64,000 nucleotides of DNA from CAWATZ01 sp963784995. Its GTDB lineage: Bacteria; Planctomycetota; Planctomycetia; Gemmatales; Gemmataceae. Below are positions 8,533 through 18,363 of this stretch, one piece after another (the stretch's first letter is position 1; every line of letters begins with the position of its first letter). The DNA is taken from the NCBI GenBank assembly GCA_963784995.1, contig CAWATZ010000002.1, positions 1,240,001-1,304,000 of the forward strand, written 5' to 3'. The notes under the pieces are model-generated. The model saw nothing but the letters and a program-made list of their open reading frames with translations, ran no database searches and was not told where the DNA came from. The position numbers and the translations under genes were made by a program.

Positions 8533-8997
8533 TCAAGTCATCTCCAGCAGCCGGGGCCGTTCCACCGCGAGGTAGTCGGCGCAGGTCATGGCCACGGAGA
8601 TGCTGTGGTCGCCGGCGTTGAAGTTGATGGAAGGATTTGCACTGAGGGCCGGATCGCAGTGGGTCGCCAGGCCGAACAGGCTGCCAAAGGGCGGGATGGA
8701 GCCCGGTTGCAGGCCGGTCAGCTGCTCGACCTCCTCCCGGCTGGCGAACCGCAGTGCCTTGACGCCGAGGTTGGCCCGGGCCTTCTTGCTGTCCAGCTTG
8801 CGGTCCGCCGGCACCACCAGCAAGCAAAACGCCTCCCCCGCCTTGACCACCAGGGCCTTGGCTCCGCTGGACAGCGGCACGCCGCGGATGGCCGCCGCTT
8901 CCTCGCTGGTGTAGACCGGCGCATGCCGGGTCACCGTGAAGGCAACGCCCGCCTGCTGTAACTTTTCCTGCACGCGCTCGAAAACGCTGGCTGCCAC
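8533..8997 (-). CDS. YbaK/prolyl-tRNA deacylase-type protein
   Basis: 154 residues with the tRNA_edit (YbaK/ProX) fold. Members hydrolyse mischarged aminoacyl-tRNA such as Cys- or Ala-tRNAPro in trans. Visible features are the N-terminal helix followed by AGVAFTVTRHAPVYTSEEAA, the central GAKALVVKAGEAFCLLVVPADRKLDSKKA with its conserved Lys, and GSIPPFGSLFGLATHCD. The start is set at GTG (minus strand, 8997), with GAGG five bases before it. A longer frame to 9165 would only translate the neighbouring palindrome. The substrate is not predictable. Confidence 0.85.
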   Translation of the reverse strand: MAASVFERVQEKLQQAGVAFTVTRHAPVYTSEEAAAIRGVPLSSGAKALVVKAGEAFCLLVVPADRKLDSKKARANLGVKALRFASREEVEQLTGLQPGSIPPFGSLFGLATHCDPALSANPSINFNAGDHSISVAMTCADYLAVERPRLLEMT

Positions 8998-9024
8998 GTT
9001 TTCCTCGTTTCTCTTGTTTTTCCT

Positions 9025-9155
9025 GTGGAGTGCGGCAGTGCTTTGCTCTGCCGCTTTTGTTTCTGCTTGTTTCTTCTGCTTTGCACTCCACGAAAAAAAC
9101 CAGAGACAAAACACCAGAAACAAAAGCGGCAGAGCAAAGCACTGCCGCACTCCAC
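9025..9155. repeat. Intergenic palindrome, 41-bp perfect arms
   Basis: Arms at 9025-9065 and 9115-9155 are exact reverse complements with a 49-nt loop. It fills the gap between the aldehyde dehydrogenase stop and the YbaK start on the minus strand. Confidence 0.9.
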
Positions 9156-9174
9156 AATAGGGCAAAAGTCAAAC

Positions 9175-10659
9175 TCAGCTTCCCTTCCACAGCGCCCGCA
9201 CCAACCGCATCCAGCCGCGCCAGCGCTGCCCGAAAGTGCCCGCATGGCTGCATTGCAGCGTGGCACGCAGCAGCTCTCCTTGCGCGGCAGGGCCTTTCGG
9301 CCCGGTCATGTCATAGTGCGGCCGGAACTTGCCCGCGCGCACGCTCAGCACCTGGGGTACGGTCATCGCCAGCAGTCCCTCGGCGCCCTGCGTGACGCCC
9401 CAGCCGCTGTCGCCCTGTCCTCCGAAGGGCGTGGCCGGGTGAGCGGTCGGGACAATCACGTCGTTGACGGTCACGACGCCGGTCCGCAGGCGGGCCGCCA
9501 GTTCGCGGGCACGGGCCGGGCTCCGGGTGAAGATGGATGCACCGAGGCCATAGCTGCAGCGACTGTCCAGGGCCAGAGCATGTTCCAGCGAATCGCAGGG
9601 CAGCACCGCCATGACCGGGGCAAACGCTGCTTCCCGGCACAGGGCCATCTCCGGCTGCGCCTCGGCGACGATGGCGGGCTGGAACGTGTCGGTCCGGCCA
9701 TTGGCCGACTTCGGTCGGGGCGGTGTGAGCAATCGGCCACCCTCGGCCAGCGCGGACTGGACCAGCCGTTCCGCCTGCTGCACCTGCGCTTCCAGCGCCA
9801 GGGTGCAGGGGGTGGCGGTGGCCGAAAGTTGCCGCAGCCGCTCGCAGAACGGATCGTGCAGCGACCGGGGCACGAAGACCCGGCGCACGGCCAGACACGT
9901 CTGGCCACGGTTGAGCAGCACCCCAAACCATGCGGCCCGGGCGGCCAGGTCGAGGTCGGCATCATCGAGGACAAACAGGGCATCGCAACCGGACAGTTCC
10001 AGCGTGGAACTGACCAGGCGCTCGGCGAGGTGGCTGGCGACCCGTCTGCCCGTGCTGGCGGAGCCGGTGAAGACAACGTGGTTCACGTCCGCATCGACAA
10101 GGGCGGCCCCGGCCTCGCGGGTCGCTTCCAGGAGCTGCACCAGGTTCGGCGGATAGCCCGCCCGCAGCAGCAGCGTGTGCAGCAGCAGGGCGCTGCCGGG
10201 GCTCACCTCGGAAGGCTTCCACAGGACGCTGTTGCCCGCGGTCAGGGCCTGGACCAGCTGCACGCCGTTGAGGAACAGTGGGAAGTTCCAGGTGCCGATG
10301 ATCGCGACCACGCCGCGCGGCCGGCGATAGACGGTGTCGTGCTGGCCCCACAGCCACAGCGGCCGCAGCCAGGTGGACACCGACCGCGGAGCGAGCAAGC
10401 GCTGGGCCTGGCGTTCCAGGAAGCGACAGCCAGCGGCCAGCGGCAGGATGTCACCGGCGATGGTTTCCTCGCTGCACTTCCCCAGGTCACGGGCCACGGC
10501 CGCACAGAGCGCATCGCACTCGGAGACAAGGAGGTGGCGCAGGGCCCGCACCGGCTGGAGCCGCTGGCGGACGCTGCGCTTCTCCCAGTCCTGCTGGGCG
10601 CTCCGGGCGCTGCTGAGGCGCTCGGACAGACGCGGTGTGGGGATGCTTGCGGTGGTCAC
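9175..10659 (-). CDS. Aldehyde dehydrogenase family protein
   Basis: 494 residues, the standard ALDH length; NAD(P)+-dependent oxidation of an aldehyde to an acid. The catalytic set is complete: N125 in GTWNFPL, E221 in TLELSG, and the nucleophile C255 in NRGQTCLAVRR. The cofactor-binding region VFTGSASTGRRV is also present. The short C terminus resembles class 3 / YwdH-type fatty-aldehyde dehydrogenases. Its ATG overlaps the stop of the upstream secreted-protein gene by 4 nt (ATGA), so translation is coupled. The substrate is unknown. Confidence 0.9.
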   Translation of the reverse strand: MTTASIPTPRLSERLSSARSAQQDWEKRSVRQRLQPVRALRHLLVSECDALCAAVARDLGKCSEETIAGDILPLAAGCRFLERQAQRLLAPRSVSTWLRPLWLWGQHDTVYRRPRGVVAIIGTWNFPLFLNGVQLVQALTAGNSVLWKPSEVSPGSALLLHTLLLRAGYPPNLVQLLEATREAGAALVDADVNHVVFTGSASTGRRVASHLAERLVSSTLELSGCDALFVLDDADLDLAARAAWFGVLLNRGQTCLAVRRVFVPRSLHDPFCERLRQLSATATPCTLALEAQVQQAERLVQSALAEGGRLLTPPRPKSANGRTDTFQPAIVAEAQPEMALCREAAFAPVMAVLPCDSLEHALALDSRCSYGLGASIFTRSPARARELAARLRTGVVTVNDVIVPTAHPATPFGGQGDSGWGVTQGAEGLLAMTVPQVLSVRAGKFRPHYDMTGPKGPAAQGELLRATLQCSHAGTFGQRWRGWMRLVRALWKGS

Positions 10660-11147
10660 GGCTTCGGCTTTGGCTGGGGCGGGAGGGGAGCCGCGATCGA
10701 CTCAACCTTGGGCGCCCGGTTCCATTCGGGAGCAACCACGCAATAGCTCCCGTCGCGCAGGAGCTTCAGAAAGAACGGGTCGATCGGCTTGTCGTCCGAG
10801 GAGACGAAGACCGCAGTGGGGCGGTTCAAGCGTTTCCGCACCTCGCCCGGGACCACGCGCTTGCCGTCCGCGCCAAAGACCTGGACCGCCTTGTCGTCGA
10901 GAGCAACCACGGTCTGGACGGTCACCGGAACTGCCTCCGTGACGACTCGTTTTTCCACCCGGCCTCCTACGTTGACGGTGATCTCTTTCTGCACTTGCTG
11001 ATACGTTGTCACGTTGCGGATCAGGACGGGCCGGCCGTCCTTTTCCATCTGCACCACCTCGATCCGCGGCGGCGGCCCTTTCGGAGCATCAGGGGCGGGG
11101 AGCGGAGCGGACACCACGAACAGGCTCAAGGAAACGAGAGAGAACAT
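10656..11147 (-). CDS. Small secreted protein, unknown function
   Basis: 163 residues with a signal peptide (FSLVSLSLFVVSAPLP) and a Pro-rich C-terminal end (PLPPQPKPKP). The mature middle is rich in Val/Thr beta-strand patterns (VEKRVVTEAVPVTVQTVVAL). I recognise no domain. The ATG at 11147 is chosen because the signal sequence begins there. The stop overlaps the aldehyde dehydrogenase start, so they are translationally coupled, but I see no functional link. Confidence 0.65.
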   Translation of the reverse strand: MFSLVSLSLFVVSAPLPAPDAPKGPPPRIEVVQMEKDGRPVLIRNVTTYQQVQKEITVNVGGRVEKRVVTEAVPVTVQTVVALDDKAVQVFGADGKRVVPGEVRKRLNRPTAVFVSSDDKPIDPFFLKLLRDGSYCVVAPEWNRAPKVESIAAPLPPQPKPKP

Positions 11148-11281
11148 GGCTGGCCCTCTTGGGGAATTGCGGGTTCCAGAGTCAGGATACGGCGCGGAAA
11201 GAGCTTGACCAGACGCGATTGCATCGGAAGGATGAGGGAACGTCCTCACCCAACCAGGAGTGACCAACTGGGAGTGTCGCC

Positions 11282-12353
11282 ATGCCATTCGATCCGCTGA
11301 CTCCGCCGCCCCTTCTGACCGCCGGCCTGCCGGGCATCGGCGGCCGCATCAAGATGGTGCCCGAGGATTTCGAGGTCGAGGAGATCCCCGCTTACCAACC
11401 CAGCGGCGCGGGCGATTACCTCTATCTCTGGATCGAGAAACGCGGCATGGGAGCGGAGTATTTCCGCCGGCAGCTCGCCCAGCAGCTGGGCATTCCCGCG
11501 GGCGAGATCGGCACGGCGGGGCTGAAGGACCGGCACGCGGTCACCCGGCAGATGGTTTCGGTCCCGGCCGGCGTCGAGCCGAGGTTGAGCCAGGTGGAGG
11601 GAGACGGCATTCGCTTGCTGCGGGTGAGCCGGCACGGCAACAAGCTGCGGCCCGGCCATCTGCACGGCAATCGCTTTCGCATCCTGGTCCGCGAGGTCGT
11701 CCCGGAGGCGGGCACGCTGCTGGAGCCGCTGCTGGCCCGCATTCGCGGCGAGGGTTTGCCGAACTTCTACGGTCCGCAGCGGTTCGGCCGCGACGGCGAG
11801 ACGGTGCTGTTGGGCCTGGGCTCTGCTGCGCGGCGAGGCCCGGACGAACGTGCGCAATCCGTTCCTGCGCAAGCTGAGCCTGTCGGCCGGGCAGTCGGCC
11901 CTGTTCAACCACTACCTGGCCCGCCGCCTGACCGACGGGCTGCTGCGGCGCGTGCTAGCTGGGCGACGTGATGGCGAAATGGCCGTTCGGCGGCATGTTC
12001 ACCGTGGAGGACTGCAGCGCGAACAGGCCCGCTGCGACGCCCGCGAGATCATCCCGGCCGGGCCGATGTTCGGCAAGAAGATGCACCCACAGACCCGGGC
12101 CGAGGCGGCGGAGCGAGAGGAGCAGGTGCTGAAAGACGCCGGGCTGACCCGGACGGCGTTTCAGGGCTTCGGCAAGCTGCTGTCGGGAACGCGCCGCTAT
12201 TGCGTGGTGTATCTCGACGACCTGACCGCCGCCGTCGATAGCGAGGGCGTGCGGCTGAGCTTCACGTTGCCGGCCGGCAGCTACGCCACGGTGCTGCTGC
12301 GGGAACTGACCCGCGGCAGCGACTTGGGGGGCGAGGAGAGCGCGGAGGAATGA
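11282..12353 (+). pseudogene. truD: tRNA pseudouridine synthase D, broken by three frameshifts
   Basis: TruD converts U13 of tRNA to pseudouridine. The first part (from the ATG, with GGGAG 7 nt upstream) has EDFEVEEIPAYQPSG and the catalytic-Asp motif GLKDRHAVTRQ. At about 11822 one extra base shifts the frame, and conserved sequence continues as LLRGEARTNVRNPFLRKLSLSAGQSALFNHYL. A second shift near 11957 leads into GDVMAKWPFGGMFTVED. A third near 12020 returns to EQARCDAREIIPAGPMFGKKM and runs to the stop. All the expected blocks are present in order. Either the gene is freshly inactivated or the sequence has three indel errors. Confidence 0.8.
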
Positions 12354-12502
12354 GCGCAGAGATGACTGCCGGACGGTCAAGCGACACAGAGGCGAGAATG
12401 CCTCATCCAGCAAGGACGGAGTCGGAGTCGGCGGAGTCGTGGTCGGCGATGGAGGCGGATGCGTCTCGCTAATCCTGGCCAACATGTCGGCGCTTCCATC
12501 GC

Positions 12503-13090
12503 TCATAGAAACTCCAGATCATTCCAGTTCACAGGAGTCTGGACGGGTTGTTTCTTGTCGTACAGGATCGTGGCTTGTGGGGCGTTGCCCTTCTTGAGGG
12601 TCGAGTTGCGGAACGCCTGCCACGTATCCATGACCGCCAGACGAATCTTGCCGCATTTTTTCGGGCCCAGCCAGGTGAAGAACTCGTCGAGGCTTGCTTC
12701 GGAGCGATCCTGGCCGCCGAACCAGATCGGTCGGCCACGTTCCAGGTCGCTGACCACAATGCGATACTGGTGTCCCTTGGCGATGGCAATCTCGTCGATG
12801 CCGATGACCCGGGGAGCGGGGTTGCCGGCCCGGCGCAGTTGTTCGCGCACGTACTGCTTGTCCAGCTCCTTGACGGCATACCAATCGAGGCGGAGTTCTT
12901 CGGCTACTTCCTTGATCGGTGTCTGGCGACAGCGCCGGCCGACGAAGAAGGCGAAGCGTTTGGTGTACAGGGGATTGTCAGCCAGCCAGTCCAACTGTTC
13001 GCAGGCCACAGGCCTGATGTGGTACTCCCGGTAGGGCTCGAAAGCTTCCCGCTTCCGCCCCGTCCACGCCGGAGGAGTGAAGCGGTGGCG
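12503..13090 (-). mobile_element. ISL3-family transposase remnant
   Basis: About 195 codons resembling the N-middle part of ISL3 transposases: PIKEVAEELRLDWYAVKELDKQY, then RVIGIDEIAIAKGHQYRIVVSDLERGRPIWFGG (first DDE Asp) and IRLAVMDTWQAFRNSTLKK (second Asp). The N-terminal zinc-finger part is missing. The C-terminal half after ATILYDK is gone and replaced by unrelated sequence. No terminal repeats were found. It is wedged between truD and the 3' end of the PVC cytochrome gene, and is inactive. Confidence 0.8.
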
Positions 13091-13095
13091 TGGCC

Positions 13096-16093
13096 TCACC
13101 GCCTGCCTCCTGGCGCCGGCGGCTTCCTCGGCGTCGTCGCCGCGGCCAGGTAAGCGAGCAGGTCCGCCATCCCCCGCGGCGACAGGTCCTGTTCCAGTCC
13201 CTCCGGCATGAACGATTTGCCGGTGTTTTGCAGCTCCTCCAGGTCGCGGCGGAGCAGCACTTCCTCCTTGCCCTGCAAGCCTGCCAGCGTGACACTGGTG
13301 CTGGTCTCGGCCGTCAGGACGCCGGTGACGGAGCGCCCCTCCCGGGTCACGGCGACGTAGCTGTTGTAACGGGCTTCCACCGCCTGGTTGGGATCGAGGA
13401 TGGCCGTCAGCAGGGCGCGCGGCGACTTGTCCCGGGAGCCGGCCAGGTCGGCACCCACCTTGTGGCCGACGCCCTCCAGCTGGTGGCAGGAGGCACAGCG
13501 CTGGGCGAAGGCGGTCTTGCCGCGGGCCGGGTCGCCGGTCAGGCTCAGGGCCTCCTGATACCGGGCCAGCACTTGCTGCCGGGTCGGACTGCTGGCCGCG
13601 CTGAGGAGCTTCTTCGCCCGATCACGGATCGCGGGTTGCTTGTGGTTGAGCAGCCGGTCCCGGCGCGTGGCGTCCAGCTGGTTGACCGGGAGGCTCTTCT
13701 TTTCCAGGGCGGTCAGCAGCACGTCGATGCCGGCTTGCCGGCTCAGGAGCAGGTCCAGGGCCCCGGAGCGCACCTGGGGAGTGTATGCGGACCAGGATGC
13801 AAGCAGCGGCCCGGAGACGCGCTTGACGTCCAGGCGTCCCAGCTCCGTCAGCGCAGCGGACTGCAATTCCAGGAGGTTTGTCGGTCCAAGCAGGCCGATC
13901 AGGATGCGCGTGTCCTCCGCCAGCTTGTCGGTGTCGCGTCCAAGCAGTGTCAAGGCGGCCAGGCGTTCTTCCAGGGGGGCCTTGCCGTCCGCGGCGGCAG
14001 TGCGGGCCTGAGTCTGAAGGCGCGTCAGGCGTTCCCGCCGCTGCGGGGTCAGCAGCTTGTCGCGCGCGGCTCGTTCCGCTGCAATCCCTCCAGGACGGCG
14101 GCGAGCGTACTCATTTGCCAGGGAGCGAAGCGCTCTTTCACGGGCTGGGCGACCTGGTCAAGGAGTCCTTCCAGGGCGGAGGAATCGCCCAGTCCCACGG
14201 CCGTCTGCACCAGCGGTCCCATCAGCAGCGGTGTCTTGCCCTGGCGGATGCGCTCGACAACGGCCGTCAGCACCGTGCGTAAGTTGCCTCTGTTCAGGGA
14301 GCTGACGACGGCGGCGTTGAGGTAAACGTCTTTCGGATGGCGTGCGGCCAGGTCGGCCAGCGCCTGCCCGGCGCGAACATCCCGGCAGAAACCCAGCGTG
14401 AAGGCGACCTGGAGACGAACCGGGGCGTCCGCATCCTGGCACAACGGCAGCAGCGCGCCCAGCAATTCGGCGCTTGCTCCAACCGAGTCTCGGCGAGGCG
14501 CACCGCCTGCCGGCGAACACCCGGGTGGGGATCGCTCAACGCCTTGTTCACCAGGTCCGGAGTGAGGGCCTTCATGCCGTCGAGGGCACACAGAGCATGC
14601 ACCCGGGCCAGCGATCGGGGCGAACCGGTGGCCAGCCGGGCGAGCGGCTCCACCGCCGTGCGCTCTCCCTTTTCGATGAGCAGACGCTGCACCGTGTCCC
14701 GCTGCCAGCCATTGGGGGAATCGAGCGCGGCAACCAGTGCCGCTGCGTCCAGCCGGAGGAGGTTGGGAATCGGTCGCGGTTTCTTGTTTTCTGGGAAGAT
14801 CCGGTAGAGGCGGCCCTTGTCGTGGCCGGCTCGCAAGTCGAGCGTTTTGAGGATCCCCTTGTCGATCCATTGCGGATGCTCGATGACGAAGCGGTACGTG
14901 TCGGCCACCCACAGAGCGCCGTCCGGCCCGGTGCGGAGGGTCGTGGGTCGGAACCAGCTGTCGGTGGAGGCCAGGAACTCACGGTCGCTCTCGTCGGCGG
15001 CGCGATGAGCGGAGAAGCTGACCCCGGCCGGTTTCAGCACCTGCCGGTGGATCAGGTTGTGGACCGGCTCGCTGACAAAGACGTTGTTCTCGAATTCGGG
15101 GCCGAACAGATCGTCTCGATAAACCATGCTGCTGCACGCCGAGGTGAACAGGTTCACCTTGCCTGGCCCGGGCGGGCGGTAGCCCTCCCAGTGACTGATC
15201 ACCTTGGAGCGCGGGAATATCGCCTGATTCGGGATCAGCGTCTGCCGGACCGGCGGCGGGGTCACGAAGGCGTTCCTGCGCAGATAACGGTCGGGAAGGA
15301 CGTAATGCCAGAGCGGATTGGAGTTGTTGCAGCCGAACCAGTTGTCCCAGTCGTCGCGGTTGCGGCCGTACTGGGCCTGGCCGCTTTCGACGTCCATCTC
15401 GCCGCTGTCGGGTCGGATCCGCAAATCCCGGCCGGCAATGTCCAGCACCTGGTCCGTCTTGACGGAGCGGACCTTGCCGCCGCTGTCGCCGTTGGCCAGG
15501 TAAACCCAGTTGTCCAGGCCCCAGCGCAGGCCATTGATGCGGTGCTGCTGGTTGCCTTCCTTGAAGCCGGTGAACAGGACGCGCTTGACGTCATACTTGC
15601 CGTCGCCGTCGGTGTCCTCGGCGTAAAAGACGTCGGGCGCCGCCGTGACCAGGACGCCCTTGCCCCAGGCCATGACGTCCGTCGGGAAGGGGACGTTGTC
15701 CATGAACAGGGTCGATTTGTCGTACTTGCCGGTGCCCTTGGTGTCTTCCAGCACCCGGATGCGACCGCCGGGCTTGCCGCGGTCGTCCAGTCCAAGGGGG
15801 TAATCGGCCATCTCGACGACCCAGAGCCGGCCATCGGGGCCCCAGTCGAAGGCGACCGGGTCCATGACCAGCGGCTCCGCCGCGACCTGTTCGACGCGGA
15901 AGCCGGGCCGGGGCCGCATGGACTTCAGGCCGTCCTCGGGAGACAGAGCGGGCGTGTCCTTGGTGGCGTTGCCCGGAAGTTTCGGCTTCGCGGGGTCCTG
16001 GGAAAGCAGCATGCCCACCGACATGGTCAGGAGGAGCAGAAGCGCGGCCGGAAGGAGCAGACGCCTGCGGGGCAATCGATTCCGGGGTGCCAT
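13096..16093 (-). CDS. PVC-type beta-propeller / HEAT / cytochrome c protein (two frameshifts)
   Basis: About 1000 residues when the frames are joined. A signal/anchor sequence is followed by a sugar-dehydrogenase-like beta-propeller of the planctomycete type (PGFRVEQVAAEPLVMDPVAFDWGPDGRLWVVEMADYP, DTDGDGKYD, RDLRIRPDSGEMDVESGQAQYG, DGALWVADTYRFVIEHPQWI). HEAT-like repeats come next, then a C-terminal cytochrome c domain with the haem motif CASCH and a long beta tail ending MADLLAYLA. Single-base losses near 14485 and 14057 split it into three frames, but the conserved order is unbroken. It is probably a periplasmic redox protein acting on carbohydrates, though the substrate is unproven. It is divergent from the PPK2 gene (88-nt gap). 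Confidence 0.85.
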
Positions 16094-16181
16094 GATGGAT
16101 ACTCCTGTGACATAGGTGCCCATTGTCGGTAGAATACTCGCGACTCCTTCACTGACAACTGCTAACTCAAGACTGACAACG

Positions 16182-17660
16182 ATGTTTGAAAGTGCGGAAG
16201 TCGGCAACAAGATCGACAAGACCACCTACAAGACGGAATCGGTGCAGCTCCGGTCCGACCTGCTGGCGGCCCAGAAAGAGCTGGCGACGTCGCATTTCTC
16301 CGTCGTCATCACCGTGGCCGGGATGGGCGGAGCGGGCAAATCCGAGCTGGTCAATCTGCTGCTGGAGTGGTTGGACGCCCGCGGCATCCAGACGCACGCC
16401 TTGCACGAGCCGACCGACGAGGAACGGCAACGGCCGCGGATGTGGCGTTTCTGGAGACTGCTGCCTCCTGTTGGGCGGATCGGCATCTTCTTCGGGGCCT
16501 GGGAAACAACGCCGATCCTGGACTGCGTCGCGGGCCGGCTCAGTCTGGAGCAGCTGGAGCAGGCGGCCGAACACGTGGCTGCCTTCGAGCGCATGCTGGC
16601 CCAGGAAAACGTCCTGCAACTCAAGTTCTGGCTGCACCTGTCCCGGGCCGCACAGAAGAAACGGCTGCGGAAGTTGCAGGCCGACCCGGAGGAACGCTGG
16701 CGCGTGACCCGCGAGGAGCGGAAGCAGCTGAAGCACTACGACGAGTTCCGGCGGATCAGCGAGCATCTGCTGCGGCGCACGAACATTGCCGAGGCCCCCT
16801 GGACCATTGTGGAAGCCACGGACTCCTGCTATCGCAACCTGACGGTGGCCCGGACGCTGCTCCAGTCCCTGCGGGCCCGGGTGGAGCAGGCCCGGAAGGA
16901 GTCGGCCGCGCCCAAACCGCAGCCGCTGGTCCTGCACCCGGCGGCGCGCAACGTCCTCAACCAGCTCGACCTGAGTCTGAAGCTGGAGCCCGACGAGTAC
17001 AAGCGCAAGCTGCGAAAGGGGCTGGCCAAGCTGAACCGGTTGGTCCGCGAGCTGCGGGAGCGGCAGCGGTCGCTGATCCTGGTGTTCGAGGGGCCGGACG
17101 CGGCCGGCAAGGGCGGCACGATTCGCCGGCTGATCTCGGCGATGGACGCGCGCGATTACCAGGTGATCTCGGTGGCGGCGCCCACCGACGAGGAGAAAGC
17201 GCACCCCTACCTGTGGCGGTTCTGGCGGCACCTGCCGCTGCTGGGCCGGGTGACCCTCTACGATCGCTCCTGGTATGGCCGGGTGCTGGTGGAGCGGATC
17301 GAGGGCTTTTGCAGCGAAACGGCGTGGCAGCGGGCCTATTCGGAGATCAACGGCTTCGAGGAGCAGCTGACCGACAGTGGGATCATTGTGCTGAAGTTCT
17401 GGCTGGCCCTCTCGGCCGAGGAGCAGCTGAACCGCTTCAAGCAACGCGAGACAACGCCGTACAAGCAGTACAAGCTGACGGGGGAGGACTGGCGCAACCG
17501 GAGCAAGTGGGACTCCTACGAGGCTGCGGCCTGCGACATGATCGAGAAGACCAGCGTGGACTCGGCCCCGTGGGTGCTGGTGGAGGCCAACAACAAGGAG
17601 TGGGCCCGGATCAAGGTGCTGCGGACCATCGTGCGCCGGCTGAAGGAGGAGCTGAAGTAA
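16182..17660 (+). CDS. Polyphosphate:AMP phosphotransferase-type PPK2 (tandem domains)
   Basis: 492 residues built from two PPK2-like P-loop domains, the class II layout. The C-terminal domain is complete, with Walker A GPDAAGKGG (K310) and Walker B/lid motif DRSWYGRV (D361). The N-terminal domain keeps a P-loop (GMGGAGKSE, K53) but has FGAWETTPI where DRSWYGRV would be, so it is probably not catalytic. Class II enzymes phosphorylate AMP to ADP with polyphosphate. That activity is inferred from the layout. The ATG is chosen at the start of the family sequence, although an upstream in-frame start exists. Confidence 0.85.
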   Translation: MFESAEVGNKIDKTTYKTESVQLRSDLLAAQKELATSHFSVVITVAGMGGAGKSELVNLLLEWLDARGIQTHALHEPTDEERQRPRMWRFWRLLPPVGRIGIFFGAWETTPILDCVAGRLSLEQLEQAAEHVAAFERMLAQENVLQLKFWLHLSRAAQKKRLRKLQADPEERWRVTREERKQLKHYDEFRRISEHLLRRTNIAEAPWTIVEATDSCYRNLTVARTLLQSLRARVEQARKESAAPKPQPLVLHPAARNVLNQLDLSLKLEPDEYKRKLRKGLAKLNRLVRELRERQRSLILVFEGPDAAGKGGTIRRLISAMDARDYQVISVAAPTDEEKAHPYLWRFWRHLPLLGRVTLYDRSWYGRVLVERIEGFCSETAWQRAYSEINGFEEQLTDSGIIVLKFWLALSAEEQLNRFKQRETTPYKQYKLTGEDWRNRSKWDSYEAAACDMIEKTSVDSAPWVLVEANNKEWARIKVLRTIVRRLKEELK

Positions 17661-17696
17661 CCGAGGGGGGGATGGGACGGACGATACGGAGTCGCA

Positions 17697-17844
17697 CGAT
17701 GCACCGGAAAGTGCATCGGTGTGTCGGACCGACGCGCGCTAGGTCTTGTCCACCGTCTCGAAGGATGTGGTCATGCTTTCTTGATCCAGCAATTTATCGC
17801 TGCTTGGCCAGGATGAGACTCCGCAGGCAGAGGCCTGCGGAGTC
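17697..17844. repeat. Two short hairpins downstream of the PPK2 gene
   Basis: CGATGCAC (17697-17704) pairs with GTGCATCG (17711-17718) around a 6-nt loop. Farther on, GACTCCGCAGGC (17817-17828) pairs with GCCTGCGGAGTC (17833-17844) around AGAG. Neither has a clear T-tract. They probably serve as 3'-end structures for the PPK2 transcript. Confidence 0.5.
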
Positions 17845-17916
17845 TGATTCTCGCTAGGACGCCTCATCGGGGGGTAGCGGGAACGATGTGATGGGGACGG
17901 GGTGGCTGCAGCGGAT

Positions 17917-18030
17917 CTAACGACCGGGTAACGCCTTCTGTAGTTCCTTCAAACCCGCGTCGGTCGCCTTACGATAGCGAAGGTCCAGTAAAGGAAATCG
18001 TTCGCGCAGCGCGGCCACGGCCACACGTGG
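17917..18030 (-). pseudogene. Remnant of a leucine-rich-repeat-like protein, C-terminal end
   Basis: On the minus strand a short open stretch reads VAALRERFPLLDLRYRKATD, AGLKELQKALPGR and then stop. The TDAGLKELQKALP pattern is the usual last repeat of planctomycete leucine-rich-repeat proteins. No start or upstream repeats are present, so only the tail survives. The rest of the gap (17661-18363) shows nothing else I can support apart from the two hairpins. Confidence 0.45.
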
Positions 18031-18363
18031 ACTGCAGAATGGACATGGGTGAACTCCTGCAACAGACGGACGGTTATACACCCGTCATTGCAGTGATTCA
18101 CCCCTTTTCTGTTTACCGCGTTGGCGTAAGTCATTGCGGAGACTACACCTGAAAGCTGGACGATCTCTTGATCGGGCTTTGTGCTCACGTGCAGCCCCGC
18201 CATTCATGGCGGGGCGGACCGGGCTCGTCGGACGTTGGCTTGCTGAGCCGCAACCCCTCCTGACCGCTCTTGCATTTTCCCGCCGGGCCGGGCATGATCG
18301 GCCGGTCTTTTTCAAGAGGACTGGGCAATCCAGGTCAATTCGCCGGCGTGGGAGAGAGGGCGG

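Noticed and set aside
8998..9165. N-terminal extension of the YbaK-like protein with a hydrophobic stretch
   Set aside because: It is a translation of the 41-bp palindrome; a GTG with a ribosome-binding site marks the real start.
10656..11288. Longer version of the secreted protein starting near 11288
   Set aside because: The signal peptide starts at the ATG at 11147; the upstream residues are antisense to the beginning of truD and its leader.
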